Source: Desulfocapsa sp. | GTDB taxonomy: Bacteria > Desulfobacterota > Desulfobulbia > Desulfobulbales > Desulfocapsaceae | Length of the DNA stretch: 64,000 nucleotides | Direction: 5' to 3' | NCBI GenBank assembly: GCA_024763035.1 | Contig: JANTGG010000003.1 | Location: 20,574 to 84,573, forward strand | Part shown: positions 1 to 8,660 of the stretch, piece by piece | Layout of the letters: the number at the start of each line of letters is the position of its first letter | Numbering within the stretch: the first letter of the stretch is position 1 | Notes under the pieces: model-generated | What the model was told of the DNA's origin: nothing | Seen by the model: only the letters and a program-made list of their open reading frames with translations | Databases searched by the model: none | Made by a program: the position numbers and the translations under genes

Positions 1-157
1 TATCTTCCCGTATACCGTTACGAAGCAGTGTCTCCCCCGCTTCCGAGACGACAATCCAGTCCGGAATATCCGGCTGCACATAGAGCACACAATCATCACC
101 CTGTAGACGCTGCCAACCGGAGGCGTCTCTTTTTCCCATACCACTGCACATTTTCAT
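1..157 (-). CDS. PqqD-like protein, N-terminal part (cut by window edge)
   Basis: An open frame begins with ATG at 157 on the minus strand and runs off the window at position 1, giving about 52 residues. The visible peptide contains DDCVLYVQPDIPDWIVVSEA, which resembles the PqqD-like carrier domain found at the N-terminus of radical SAM/SPASM maturases and of free PqqD chaperones. An AAGGAG-like site lies upstream, and the stop of the membrane-protein gene at 167 is 9 bases away, so the two are probably co-transcribed. The rest of the gene is needed to tell a stand-alone PqqD from a PqqD-radical SAM fusion. Confidence 0.45.
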   Translation of the reverse strand, partial: MKMCSGMGKRDASGWQRLQGDDCVLYVQPDIPDWIVVSEAGETLLRNGIRED

Positions 158-166
158 GAATATTCC

Positions 167-766
167 CTACGCTCCTTTTACGGATGAATCAAAATCTATG
201 GGAGGAGGAGTGGACTGCTCTGTCCGCTCCCGATAAACAGACAGCACCAGAAAAGAGGCAAGGGGCTGGGTAAACAAGACAGCAACGGCAATGGAACTGC
301 CAAGGGACATAAGCAGCAGGTAGAACACCACCAACACAATCTGATCACTCACAGGCGTTCTGACAGCCATCCGCCAGGATTCTTTTACAGCATCAAGCAG
401 CCCCATATTCCGGTCAGTCATAAGCGGCATAACATAGATAGTGGCAAAAACAATAAAAGCCGCCACCGCAAACCCGGGAAGAATCAGGAGCATAAAACCA
501 ATGCTGGTGGCAATCATGGCGAGCAGACCAAAAACAAAAAGGGGAAGAAAGAGACGCATCTCTGAAAAGAGATCACCCATCTTCGGTTCCCGCCCCTCAC
601 GCAGAGCCAGCAGCAGGGACTGCATATAACCGGCAGAAGTCACTGGTGCCAGGATGCCGAAACTGAAGATAATGACCACGATCTGTACCAGAGTCAGCAA
701 AATAACGGGCACAATAAACTGCAGGGTGGTCTCCCAGGCAAGCTGTAAGTGCTGTTTAAAATCCAT
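167..766 (-). CDS. Integral membrane protein of unknown function
   Basis: This 199-residue protein has about four to five hydrophobic segments (roughly residues 16-40, 75-110 and 140-180), separated by a polar loop around residues 55-70 (REGREPKMGDLFSEM). The pattern resembles DUF975/YciC-like small membrane proteins, in which a conserved polar stretch follows a helix (here MGLLDAVKESWRMA, residues 121-134), but I cannot name a family with certainty. The C-terminus is a short polar tail. It starts with ATG at 766 preceded by GGAGAG and lies directly upstream of the PqqD-like gene on the same strand, with 9 bases between them. No enzymatic motif is visible. Confidence 0.55.
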   Translation of the reverse strand: MDFKQHLQLAWETTLQFIVPVILLTLVQIVVIIFSFGILAPVTSAGYMQSLLLALREGREPKMGDLFSEMRLFLPLFVFGLLAMIATSIGFMLLILPGFAVAAFIVFATIYVMPLMTDRNMGLLDAVKESWRMAVRTPVSDQIVLVVFYLLLMSLGSSIAVAVLFTQPLASFLVLSVYRERTEQSTPPPIDFDSSVKGA

Positions 767-804
767 GGAATCTCTCCTCTCTAATTAATCGTATTACGGG
801 CCAA

Positions 805-2169
805 TTACCCCAAAAAGGCGTCAAGACCATCCACAAGGGTTGAAACCGGTATAATCTCCAGTCCCTTAATTGTTTGCCGGGGCATATTTGCCCTGGGGAT
901 CACAGCTTTTTTGAAACCGTGTTTTGCCGCCTCTTTCAAACGCGCCTCACCGTTTGCCACCGGTCGTATCTCCCCGCTCAGTCCAATTTCGCCGAAGTAG
1001 AGTACGTCATGGGGAATCGCTCTGTCCCGCAGACTGGACACAATCCCCATCACCGCCGCCAGATCCGTACTGGTTTCAAGCACCCGGATGCCGCCGACAA
1101 CATTCACATACACCTCGTCACTTGCTGTTCCCAGACCGCCGTGTTTGGTGAGTACGGCAAGGAGCATGGCGATCCTGTTTTGATCCATACCAACCGCAAG
1201 CCGTCTCGGATTTCCCGACTGACTCTCGGTTACCAGTGCCTGAATCTCCACCAGCAGCGGTCGTGTCCCCTCCCAGATAACCGTTACAACGGATCCGGAA
1301 GATGGCGCATCGGAACGGGAGAGAAACATGGCAGAAGGATTTTTCACCTCTTTCAAGCCCTTATCGGTCATGGCAAAAAAACCAAGCTCTCCCACACTGC
1401 CGAAACGGTTTTTATCAGCCCGCAGAATACGGTAACGGGCATCATCTGTGGAAGAGAGCACCACCTGGGCATCCACAATATGCGAAAGTGTCATGGGCCC
1501 TGCCAGGGACTGATCTTTGGTTACATGGCCCACCATAAAAATAGAAGTGTTCGTCTCTTTTGCGTATTGGGTGAGCGCTGCTGCAGATTCACGTACCTGC
1601 GAAATCGACCCGGGCGCGGATTCGGAAGCACTGGTATACACCACCTGAATGGAATCAATAACCACAATCTGCGGTTTTTCCCTATCCAGCACTTCACAGA
1701 TAACTTCAACGGAGGTTTCCGCCAGCATCTTTATTTTGTCCACAGGCAGTCCCAGGCGATAGGCACGATCCGCTATCTGCTGGGGGGATTCCTCTCCGGA
1801 AACATAGAGCACTGAAACATCATCTCTACCGCAATGGGCAAGGGTCTGCAGGAGAAGGGTGGATTTTCCCGCCCCCGGTGCACCGCCGATAAGCACCACC
1901 GACCCGCAGACAATCCCCTGCCCCAGTACCCGGTCAAATTCTGTAATTCCCGTGGAAAGTCTTTCTGCCTGAGAGCGGTCAACTTCGGAGAGAAGCTGGA
2001 CCGATGCCTTCCTGCCGCTATATCCCCGTTTCGCGGAATGTGTTTTTCCTCCCAGCCGAATTTCCTTGACGGTATTCCATTCCCCGCAATTACTGCACTG
2101 CCCCAGCCAGCGACTGAAATCGGCACCACAATCCGTACAGACAAATGCTGTTTCCTTCTTTTTTGCCAT
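805..2169 (-). CDS. radA: DNA repair protein RadA
   Basis: RadA (Sms) is a RecA-like ATPase that helps process recombination intermediates. All its landmarks are visible in 454 residues: an N-terminal four-cysteine zinc finger (CTDCGADF...CSNCGEW, residues 11-30), a Walker A motif GAPGAGKS (about 97-104), the RadA-specific KNRFG motif (about 253-257), and a C-terminal Lon-protease-like domain (MAVVGGIRV-type segment around 360-450). The length matches the family norm of about 450-460. The ATG start is preceded by AGGGGG. The gene is divergent from the EI24-like gene across a 164-base gap and 38 bases upstream of the membrane-protein gene at 167-766. Confidence 0.97.
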   Translation of the reverse strand: MAKKKETAFVCTDCGADFSRWLGQCSNCGEWNTVKEIRLGGKTHSAKRGYSGRKASVQLLSEVDRSQAERLSTGITEFDRVLGQGIVCGSVVLIGGAPGAGKSTLLLQTLAHCGRDDVSVLYVSGEESPQQIADRAYRLGLPVDKIKMLAETSVEVICEVLDREKPQIVVIDSIQVVYTSASESAPGSISQVRESAAALTQYAKETNTSIFMVGHVTKDQSLAGPMTLSHIVDAQVVLSSTDDARYRILRADKNRFGSVGELGFFAMTDKGLKEVKNPSAMFLSRSDAPSSGSVVTVIWEGTRPLLVEIQALVTESQSGNPRRLAVGMDQNRIAMLLAVLTKHGGLGTASDEVYVNVVGGIRVLETSTDLAAVMGIVSSLRDRAIPHDVLYFGEIGLSGEIRPVANGEARLKEAAKHGFKKAVIPRANMPRQTIKGLEIIPVSTLVDGLDAFLG

Positions 2170-2333
2170 ACCCCCTGACCACAGATGAATTACTAATCAA
2201 GCCGACTCTACCACACCTTCACCCGAAAAAACAATCCGCCCCTTTACTCTTTGCCAAAAAGATTTACTATTGAAGGCAGTTAAACGGCAACACCTACTCT
2301 AACAACCACACCATCCTCAGCGAGAATTCTCCA

Positions 2334-3116
2334 ATGGAACCTGTACAAAAACCTCTGCCCGCGGCAAAATGGATCCCTCTCAGCTATTCCTTTTCCTTTC
2401 TGATGCGATCCAGAAAACTCCTCTTCTGGAGTATGCTCCTCGTTCTTTTCACCATCTTTGTTACCTGGATAGGCTACATCTTCACCGTTGATTTTGTGGA
2501 CGGTCTCACCGGCAGCTTTTTCCTCAATCAACCGGAGGCTGTCGGTGTATGGGGCTGGACAAAATACTCAGGCTGGCTGGTCCTGGAGTGGGTGTTTCTC
2601 ATTGTCAGTCGTGTCGCCGCCTTTTATCTCGCCTTTCTCACAGCCTATACCCTCTCTGCTCCGGGATACGTCTTTTTGAGTACTGCCGCTGAAAAAATAC
2701 ATGAAGGCAGATACTTTGAGGCGGATGCCGCCCTCACGCTGAAGGGGGTTCTTATTGATCTATTGGAAGGGGTAAAAATTGGACTTTTCGGAGTGATTGT
2801 GACCATTGGTGCCATTGCCGCCAACTTCATCCCCGTGATCGGACAGGTGCTTGTGCTGCTTCTCTACACCTATTACTCAACACTGATGTTTGTGGACTAT
2901 CCCTCTTCCCGCAGACGCTGGAGTCTTGGGAAAAAGATAGGATGGATACGGAAACACAACACCCCGGCACTGCGTCTGGGAATTCTACCGGCACTGGTCA
3001 GCCTGATTCCACTGTTTAATATCTTTTTCATGGCAATGATCTTTCCGTTGATGACCGTGCATATGACACTCAACTTCACTGCCATCGAACAGCATTCACG
3101 TCCATCGGAACAGTAA
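2334..3116 (+). CDS. EI24/CysZ-like membrane protein
   Basis: This 260-residue protein has several long hydrophobic stretches (about residues 28-50, 78-108, 145-185 and 215-245), with a cytoplasmic-looking segment between them that includes SSRRRWSLGKKIGWIRKH (about 196-213). The layout (paired helices, then a soluble stretch, then KxGWIRKHxxPALRLG) resembles the EI24 domain family, which also contains the sulfate permease-like CysZ. It is divergent from radA and convergent with the adenylate cyclase gene, with 24 bases between stops. A sulfate-related role would fit a sulfate-reducing host but is only inference. Confidence 0.6.
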   Translation: MEPVQKPLPAAKWIPLSYSFSFLMRSRKLLFWSMLLVLFTIFVTWIGYIFTVDFVDGLTGSFFLNQPEAVGVWGWTKYSGWLVLEWVFLIVSRVAAFYLAFLTAYTLSAPGYVFLSTAAEKIHEGRYFEADAALTLKGVLIDLLEGVKIGLFGVIVTIGAIAANFIPVIGQVLVLLLYTYYSTLMFVDYPSSRRRWSLGKKIGWIRKHNTPALRLGILPALVSLIPLFNIFFMAMIFPLMTVHMTLNFTAIEQHSRPSEQ

Positions 3117-3140
3117 AGAAACGGAAGCGCCGCGTAAGGA

Positions 3141-4316
3141 TTACCCTGCTGTCCCGGCAGAAGCTCTGTTAAAAGACGGCTCAGCCACTGTTTTCGCAAC
3201 AGCGGCCACCTTCCGTTTTTTTCTGCTCACCGAACGTCTCTCGGGAACAAGGGTGTAACAGAGCAGAGGCTCGGTACGGTTTTTCATGTGCACCAGCTGT
3301 CGACTGCCCACATGAATGGACGACGGCAGATGTTTGAAGGTTCGCTCCCCCACAACAACTTCTCTCTCCCCTGCCTCTTTTTCCAGACGGGCTCCTGTAT
3401 TTACAGTATCTCCAATAACGGTATAGTCCTTACGATGTCTCGATCCGACACTTCCGAGGATGGCGGTACCGGTGTTAATACCAATGCCGATTTTAAAAAC
3501 AGGCTTGCCGAGCTTTGCCCGTTTTTTCATCAGGATTGCGGTGGCATTATTCATCTCAAAAGCTGCCCGAACCGCTGCCTTAGCCCCCCGTGCTTCACTG
3601 GAAGCGTGACCAAAAACTGCCATAATCTGATCCCCCACCAGCTTATCAAGCATACCGTCATATTTAAAGACGATCTCCACCATCACAGAAAAATATTCAT
3701 TCAGCATGGCGAGTACATCTTCCGGTTCCATCTGTTCGGAGATGGCAGTGAAGTAGCGGATATCGGCAAACATGATGGTGACAATCCGCCGTTCATCCTT
3801 TAAAAGCCGTCCATCCTGGGAATTGACAAGTTTCTCGACAAAATCCTTCCCCACATAGCGGCTGAGATGATTACGAAGCCGGGTGTCCCTTTCCAGCAGT
3901 TCGTACGATTCGGATAAACTCTTGGCAAACTCCTGGAGCTGAAGAGATCGATCCTGAACATCTCGGTTCGCTTGATTCAGTTGATTGACAAGGGCATTAA
4001 AGTTCCCTGCGATATCAGCAACTTCCCCGCTGGCATTGAGCTGCAGAGGAGTAAGAATCTCACCGGTACCAACCTGGGAAGTCTCCTGGGCAAGGGATGC
4101 CAACTGGTCCGTGTAACGACGCAGAAAGGTAAAACCGATAAGCATGGAAAACAGAATAATGGCAGAACCCAGTACCATCAGCTGACTGACCTTACCGATC
4201 TCCGTGGTCACCAGATACATGGTCATTAAAAAAGGCAGAACTCCCATCAACGCCAGACCAATTTTCAGCCTGCGGTAAAATGTGAGACTCTCAGCTTTCG
4301 TCTTTTTTCTGCTCAT
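3141..4316 (-). CDS. Membrane-bound adenylate/guanylate cyclase with HAMP
   Basis: The 391-residue protein has two membrane helices near the N-terminus (about 18-40 and 46-66), a HAMP linker (about 67-120), a short coiled coil (RDVQDRSLQLQEFAKSL) and a class III nucleotide cyclase domain (about 170-345). The cyclase core shows both metal-binding aspartates: MFADIRYFTAISE (about 187-199) and LDKLVGDQIMAVFG (about 223-236). The substrate-specifying residues cannot be called safely by eye, so cAMP as product is the usual default and not proven. Unlike many relatives it has no extracytoplasmic CHASE2 domain; the periplasmic loop is only a few residues. A basic C-terminal tail (SRKKRKVAAVAK) follows the catalytic domain. 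Confidence 0.85.
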   Translation of the reverse strand: MSRKKTKAESLTFYRRLKIGLALMGVLPFLMTMYLVTTEIGKVSQLMVLGSAIILFSMLIGFTFLRRYTDQLASLAQETSQVGTGEILTPLQLNASGEVADIAGNFNALVNQLNQANRDVQDRSLQLQEFAKSLSESYELLERDTRLRNHLSRYVGKDFVEKLVNSQDGRLLKDERRIVTIMFADIRYFTAISEQMEPEDVLAMLNEYFSVMVEIVFKYDGMLDKLVGDQIMAVFGHASSEARGAKAAVRAAFEMNNATAILMKKRAKLGKPVFKIGIGINTGTAILGSVGSRHRKDYTVIGDTVNTGARLEKEAGEREVVVGERTFKHLPSSIHVGSRQLVHMKNRTEPLLCYTLVPERRSVSRKKRKVAAVAKTVAEPSFNRASAGTAG

Positions 4317-4560
4317 TCAACCGGCACCTGCTTTTACTGCATTTTTTTCACATCCCCATATTTGAGAACACCCCAAAGCGTATTTTATCACTCCAATTCC
4401 CATAATGCAAAAAACAATCCTGAAGGTACAAATCCCTCTGTCCAGATCGACCATTTTTTCTCTTTTCCTTAGCCGCCTGAAGGATATTTTGTTAAAGTGG
4501 ACATCATTATCAAGTCAAAACTTGTGATAATTGAGAGTGGAGGTCTGCTAATCTAAACCT

Positions 4561-4803
4561 TTAATAGAGAGATTTTCTTTTATGCAGCGATGCCCTGGAC
4601 TGTTCTTTTCTCCCCTCCATCACTTTCTGCAGTTGACAAAGCTCTGCGTTGGCCTGTCGTAGCTCTTCTTTTATTTTTTCCTGCTCTTTATTATTCATCG
4701 TCTCAAGCAGCTGCTGATTAAGCGATTCCACTTTCTTCTGACTTTTGTAGAGATCTTTTGCAAGCAAACGAAGCAACATCCTGAACTCCTTTTTCTGTTC
4801 CAC
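4561..4803 (-). CDS. Small coiled-coil protein, unknown function
   Basis: This predicted protein of 80 residues is very rich in Glu, Gln, Lys and Leu, with heptad-like spacing (LLAKDLYKSQKKVESLNQQL) that suggests one long coiled coil with a basic C-terminus. ATG at 4803 is the annotated start; an internal Met nine residues in (MLLRLLAKDL) is an alternative. No family is recognised. The reading frame is free of stops and has no overlap with a better candidate, but it is short and low-complexity, so its status as a gene is moderate. Confidence 0.45.
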   Translation of the reverse strand: MEQKKEFRMLLRLLAKDLYKSQKKVESLNQQLLETMNNKEQEKIKEELRQANAELCQLQKVMEGRKEQSRASLHKRKSLY

Positions 4804-4861
4804 TGTTTTACAACCATTACAATATGGTCAGGGATTCCTCCTCTATAGTACAGATAAGCAT

Positions 4862-4890
4862 TTGACAGTACAAAAAATCACGGGTATTAT
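4862..4890 (+). promoter_or_regulatory. Sigma-70-type promoter of the DsrE-family gene
   Basis: A perfect -35 box TTGACA (4862-4867) is followed after exactly 17 bases by TATTAT (4885-4890). Transcription would start near 4897, giving a leader of about 70 bases before the ATG at 4968. Confidence 0.8.
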
Positions 4891-4905
4891 TTTTTTGAGT
4901 ATATG

Positions 4906-4918
4906 CTCACACTGTGAG
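4906..4918. promoter_or_regulatory. Operator-like palindrome in the DsrE-gene leader
   Basis: The sequence CTCACACTGTGAG is a perfect 6+6 palindrome around one central base. It sits about 10 bases downstream of the expected transcription start, where a repressor could block elongation, or where it could form a small hairpin. No regulator is assigned. Confidence 0.35.
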
Positions 4919-4967
4919 TCTATTTCCCCGTTTTTCACCTATTCCATCCAACAAGGAGGCGTATTCC

Positions 4968-5318
4968 ATGGCTGAATATCTGTTTATTCTGCATACCGAT
5001 GACAACGAAAAAGCGACCCGCTGCTTTCAATTTGCTAAAATTGCCCATGAAAAAGGACACCAGGTAAATATTTTTCTGGTTGACTCGGGAGTCAATTGGG
5101 CAGTAAAAGACAGGGACGGTTCCGGCAAGACAACAACCGGCGACTGTCCCGCCGACTATCTGCCGTACCTGGAAACAAATAACGTTACCACGGGTGTCTG
5201 TACCCCCTGTGCCAAAGGGCGGGATCTTGACGAGGGCGCATTTCTGCAGAATATGAAACTTGATACCGGTGGTAATTTAATCGATATGGCTGCAACCGCC
5301 GCAGTTTTTAATTTTTAG
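4968..5318 (+). CDS. DsrE/DsrF-family protein
   Basis: A protein of 116 residues begins MAEYLFILHTDDNEKATRCF, typical of the DsrE fold, in which small proteins handle sulfur or act as peroxiredoxin-like oligomers. Cysteines sit at GDCPADYL, TTGVCTPC and in the first helix; the CTPC pair (about residues 82-85) is a candidate redox or sulfur-carrier site. I chose the ATG at 4968 because AAGGAGG lies 9 bases upstream and the family normally starts with this strand; the longer frame from 4914 lacks a ribosome site. The gene has its own strong promoter and appears monocistronic. A link to sulfur metabolism is likely but the exact substrate is not visible. Confidence 0.8.
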   Translation: MAEYLFILHTDDNEKATRCFQFAKIAHEKGHQVNIFLVDSGVNWAVKDRDGSGKTTTGDCPADYLPYLETNNVTTGVCTPCAKGRDLDEGAFLQNMKLDTGGNLIDMAATAAVFNF

Positions 5319-5376
5319 CGTCAACACAAAGAACTCCTGATTTCAGGACTGCTGTAATCCTGGCTGACAAAAACAG

Positions 5377-5406
5377 ACATATCGGGAACTCTCTTTCCCG
5401 ATATGT
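5377..5406. terminator. Perfect 12-bp hairpin after the DsrE-family gene
   Basis: ACATATCGGGAA and its exact complement are separated by a 6-base loop (stem 5377-5388 and 5395-5406). No T-run follows on the plus strand, so intrinsic termination is uncertain; it may instead protect the mRNA 3' end. Confidence 0.45.
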
Positions 5407-5466
5407 ACAGCCTGCCTGAGTTTCCGGTGTACTGTTGTCTGGTGCTGACAAAGATACTGGTCAGGT

Positions 5467-6726
5467 TTGCAGATCTCACTTTCCCCATTTACAGCACTTC
5501 TGATCGCTGCCACCCTCTCTATTACCGTGCCGGCATCTGCCGCCACCGATCAGGAGAAGATCCAAAACAGTATTGAACTTGATGCCGCTCAGGAACGTGA
5601 GCAGGGAGATGCAGAAGATCCCCTTGCCAGCCGGCAATCTGATAAAACTAACAATCCCAGCCTGCAAAGCATAAAACCCAACTCATTCTCCACCTATACC
5701 AGCCTCCGCTTTCGCTACCGGCAAACCACCCATGAAACCATCTTTGCAGACGGAGGCACCCGGGCAGGTATAAACGGTGAGTATCAGATTTTCCCCGACT
5801 ACTGGGTGATTGGACGGGGAGAAGTGGGTTTTAAGCTCTTTGACAAAATCGACCAGATCTTTGATCCGGGCGGGCAGGGAAATGATCGAAATGGAGAAGA
5901 CATATTCCTTCGACTCGGCTATGTTGGTCTTGAAACACCCTCTACCTTTCTCACATTCGGGAAAAACTGGTCGACTTATTACCAGATTGCCTCATTTACC
6001 GACCGTTTCCAGGGGACAGGAGCAGGCGCCAGCGGGACATTTAATGCCGGAACAGATGGCGGTGCCAGCGGTACCGGTCGTGCCGATGAGGTTTTTCAGA
6101 CCCGTCTCCATATCGGAAACCCCAGGGGGCTTCTCTCCCGCTACAAACCCTTCAATCTCAACCTGCAGTTTCAGCCCGGAGAAAAAATTCCCCATGCCCA
6201 ATCAACTCGCTACCAGTATTCTGCCGGTTTCAGTGCTATCCTTGAGCGACAGGATAACCTGAAGATCGGTATTGCCGCAAACTACGCAGCAATAGCTTCT
6301 GAGGATCTGTCATCTCTTGAAAGTATAGGGATACAAGGTGATGACCTCTCTGTGCTCCTCGGGTTCCAGTGGTTTGGTAAAAAATGGTATGCAGCGACTA
6401 CCTTCTCCTGGCTGGATAACCACATGACCACACAGAACGGAATCTATTTTAAGGCCTGGGGATCGGAGGGATATGGTCATTACCACATCTGGGACAAGGT
6501 GTGGCTTGTGGGCGGCTGGAATTACCTTGAACCTCAGCATGGTGAAGAACAGGCAGGTTCCTATGTACTCAGATACGTGGTACTGGGTCTGCGGTATACC
6601 TTTAAAGATTTCCAGCGCATGATCTATGCGAATATCCGTTTTGACTCAAGCCGGTTAAGCAGTACCAGTAATGAAGAGTTGAGTAATGTCTATACCATCG
6701 GAGTCAAATGGGATTTTGACTGGTAG
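5467..6726 (+). CDS. Outer-membrane porin-like beta-barrel protein
   Basis: A 419-residue protein with a hydrophobic leader ending ...TVPASAATDQ (cleavage expected after ASA), then a short acidic region and an extended beta-barrel: alternating aromatic strands, Gly/Ser/Thr-rich loops (about residues 175-205), and a C-terminal strand ending VKWDFDW, with the terminal aromatic residue typical of BAM substrates. This fits a general or anion-selective porin; no specificity can be assigned. The frame opens after a TGA at 5446 and the only usable start is TTG at 5467, with no good ribosome site and an n-region lacking Lys or Arg. The true start, or a base error just upstream, is therefore in doubt. 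It converges on hemW with 13 bases between stops. Confidence 0.8.
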   Translation: MQISLSPFTALLIAATLSITVPASAATDQEKIQNSIELDAAQEREQGDAEDPLASRQSDKTNNPSLQSIKPNSFSTYTSLRFRYRQTTHETIFADGGTRAGINGEYQIFPDYWVIGRGEVGFKLFDKIDQIFDPGGQGNDRNGEDIFLRLGYVGLETPSTFLTFGKNWSTYYQIASFTDRFQGTGAGASGTFNAGTDGGASGTGRADEVFQTRLHIGNPRGLLSRYKPFNLNLQFQPGEKIPHAQSTRYQYSAGFSAILERQDNLKIGIAANYAAIASEDLSSLESIGIQGDDLSVLLGFQWFGKKWYAATTFSWLDNHMTTQNGIYFKAWGSEGYGHYHIWDKVWLVGGWNYLEPQHGEEQAGSYVLRYVVLGLRYTFKDFQRMIYANIRFDSSRLSSTSNEELSNVYTIGVKWDFDW

Positions 6727-6739
6727 CCCCGCACACCTC

Positions 6740-7870
6740 TTATACGAGCTCAGCCATCACCCGATTGGCAAACATTCTTCCCCTGGTGCTGAGATGCAGA
6801 CGACCTGCACGGCAGGACAAGAGCCCATCCCCCAGTAAGGATTTCAGAATATCCCCGTAATACTCTTCAACACTGATACCATAACGCTTCTCAAGGGAAC
6901 GGAGAGAGATACCTGCTGTCATTCTCAGTCCCATAATGACGGTCTCCCGAAAGGATGCCTCCCGGTCAAGTTTCTCTTCCCAGATAACTGGCGAGATGCC
7001 CTTTTCCATCAAAGAACAATAGTCTGCAGGATTGTCAGCATTGCGCATCCTTCGCCCCTGTCGTCCCGATACGGCTCCCGCCCCGACACCGATATAGTCT
7101 TCATTTTTCCAGTAAATCCTATTGTGCCTACACTGACTGCCCTGCAGACTGTAGTTGGAGATCTCATACCGTTCAAAAGCGGCAGTTGCAGTGTGCTGCA
7201 CGGTGAGTCCATCCATCTCGCTGACAATATCCTCAGCCGGCAGCAGAATCTCTCCTCGTGCAACCCGATCCGCCATTGGAGTTCCCTCTTCCAGGGTCAG
7301 CTGATAGAGGGAAAGGTGTCTGATAGCAAGGGAAAACCCCTTCTCCAGGCTGAACTGCCAGCTTTTACCGCTCTGTCCGGGAAGTCCGTACATCAGATCG
7401 ATGCTGATATTTTTAAATCCGGATTCACCTGCGAGCTGGACTGCCCCGATTGCCTCATCGGCGGTATGAATGCGCCCGATTATTTTCAGCTCTTTGTCCA
7501 CAAAGGACTGTACCCCGAAAGAGATGCGGTTGATTCCGGATGTTCTCAGCCTTGCCAACATATCTCCATCCACTGTACCGGGATTTGCCTCCATGGAGAT
7601 CTCGGCACCTGCTGCCACAGAAAAGGAGGAGAAACAGACAGCAAGTATCTGCTGCATCATCTCAAGGGGGAGGGCTGTGGGAGTACCGCCGCCAAAAAAA
7701 ATCGTCTGCAACCTTTCCTCACCAGCCCCCCTGCCCACTTCTGTAATCTCACAACAAAGAGCCTTGGTATAGCGGCGATACAGATCTGCAAGACCGGAGT
7801 ACGAGTTGAAGGAGCAATAGCCGCATTTTGCAGGGCAAAAGGGAATATGGATATAAAGAGCAGATGCCAT
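6740..7870 (-). CDS. hemW: Radical SAM heme chaperone HemW (HemN-like)
   Basis: The 376-residue protein begins SALYIHIPFCPAKCGYCSFNSY, which carries the radical SAM cluster motif Cx3Cx2C (C12, C16, C19). Further HemW/HemN features follow: FFGGGTPTAL (about 59-68), ISFGVQSF, DLMYGLPGQ and a C-terminal winged-helix part. The length near 375 and the lack of the long HemN N-terminus favour HemW, a heme-delivering chaperone, over coproporphyrinogen III dehydrogenase. It is the last gene of a minus-strand run rdgC-like / unknown / gatB / radC / hemW, 37 bases after radC. Confidence 0.9.
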   Translation of the reverse strand: MASALYIHIPFCPAKCGYCSFNSYSGLADLYRRYTKALCCEITEVGRGAGEERLQTIFFGGGTPTALPLEMMQQILAVCFSSFSVAAGAEISMEANPGTVDGDMLARLRTSGINRISFGVQSFVDKELKIIGRIHTADEAIGAVQLAGESGFKNISIDLMYGLPGQSGKSWQFSLEKGFSLAIRHLSLYQLTLEEGTPMADRVARGEILLPAEDIVSEMDGLTVQHTATAAFERYEISNYSLQGSQCRHNRIYWKNEDYIGVGAGAVSGRQGRRMRNADNPADYCSLMEKGISPVIWEEKLDREASFRETVIMGLRMTAGISLRSLEKRYGISVEEYYGDILKSLLGDGLLSCRAGRLHLSTRGRMFANRVMAELV

Positions 7871-7907
7871 GATGGAAATATCAGCCTTATCCGTTGAACG
7901 ACAGATG

Positions 7908-8645
7908 TCAGGACTGGTGCAGAGTGTCCATGGTTTTACTGCACTGAAGGCTGATTTCAGACATCAGCCCATGATCGGCAAAGGAGTAACTGCCGTCACC
8001 GATGATAATATGATCAAGCAGCTGGATCTGCATTATGCTTCCAAGGAGGGAAAGGGTTCTGGTCAGCTGCAGATCCTGAGCGGACGGGCTAAGGGAACCG
8101 GAAGGATGATTATGGGCAATAATAAGGGCTGAGGCATTCAGTTCCAATGCCCTTTTCACCAGTTCCCTGGGATAGACGGTGTTGACATTCACCGTGCCTT
8201 CAGCCACGGTTTCACTCTTGATAATACCATGGGCAGAATCGAGATAGATAACAGTGAAGACCTCTTTTTTCAAACCGCGAAGGGCATGAACCAGGTAGTC
8301 ACGCACCTCGGAAGACGAATGCAGATAACGTTTTCCGACAAGTCGTTCCTTCAGATAACGACCGGCAACCGCCTGCACAAAACGAACAGCCAGTCCGTTT
8401 TTCGGACCAATCCCTCTGACCTCCTGCAATGCGGAGAGCGGTGCTTCCAGTACTGCAGCCAGACTGCCGAAATGTTCAAGGGCATCACGTGCCGGTTCTT
8501 TACAATCGCTTCTCGGTGTTCCAAAAGAGAGCAGCAGTTCAAGAACCTCTGCATCGGAAAAACCGGCAATGCCGCGATCAAGGAAACGTTCACGAAGACG
8601 CTGCCTGTGTCCCGTCCCTTTTTTCTGCCACTCTTCTTTATCCAT
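7908..8645 (-). CDS. radC: RadC-family JAB-domain protein
   Basis: This protein of 245 residues has an N-terminal helix-hairpin-helix region (LSALQEVRGIGPKNGLAVRFVQAV, about 68-91; only part quoted as motif GIGPKN) and a C-terminal JAB/MPN metalloprotease-like domain with the signature HNHPSG...S..D (about 178-191). The metal ligands are therefore intact. The historic link to DNA repair is weak in the family and the biochemical role is not settled. It lies 15 bases downstream of gatB on the same strand. Confidence 0.93.
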   Translation of the reverse strand: MDKEEWQKKGTGHRQRLRERFLDRGIAGFSDAEVLELLLSFGTPRSDCKEPARDALEHFGSLAAVLEAPLSALQEVRGIGPKNGLAVRFVQAVAGRYLKERLVGKRYLHSSSEVRDYLVHALRGLKKEVFTVIYLDSAHGIIKSETVAEGTVNVNTVYPRELVKRALELNASALIIAHNHPSGSLSPSAQDLQLTRTLSLLGSIMQIQLLDHIIIGDGSYSFADHGLMSEISLQCSKTMDTLHQS

Positions 8646-8660
8646 GGACCGTCAGTTCAG

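Noticed and set aside
874-1815. Long plus-strand frame opposite radA (313 codons)
   Set aside because: It is the antisense shadow of radA, which has clear motifs; the frame shows no family signature.
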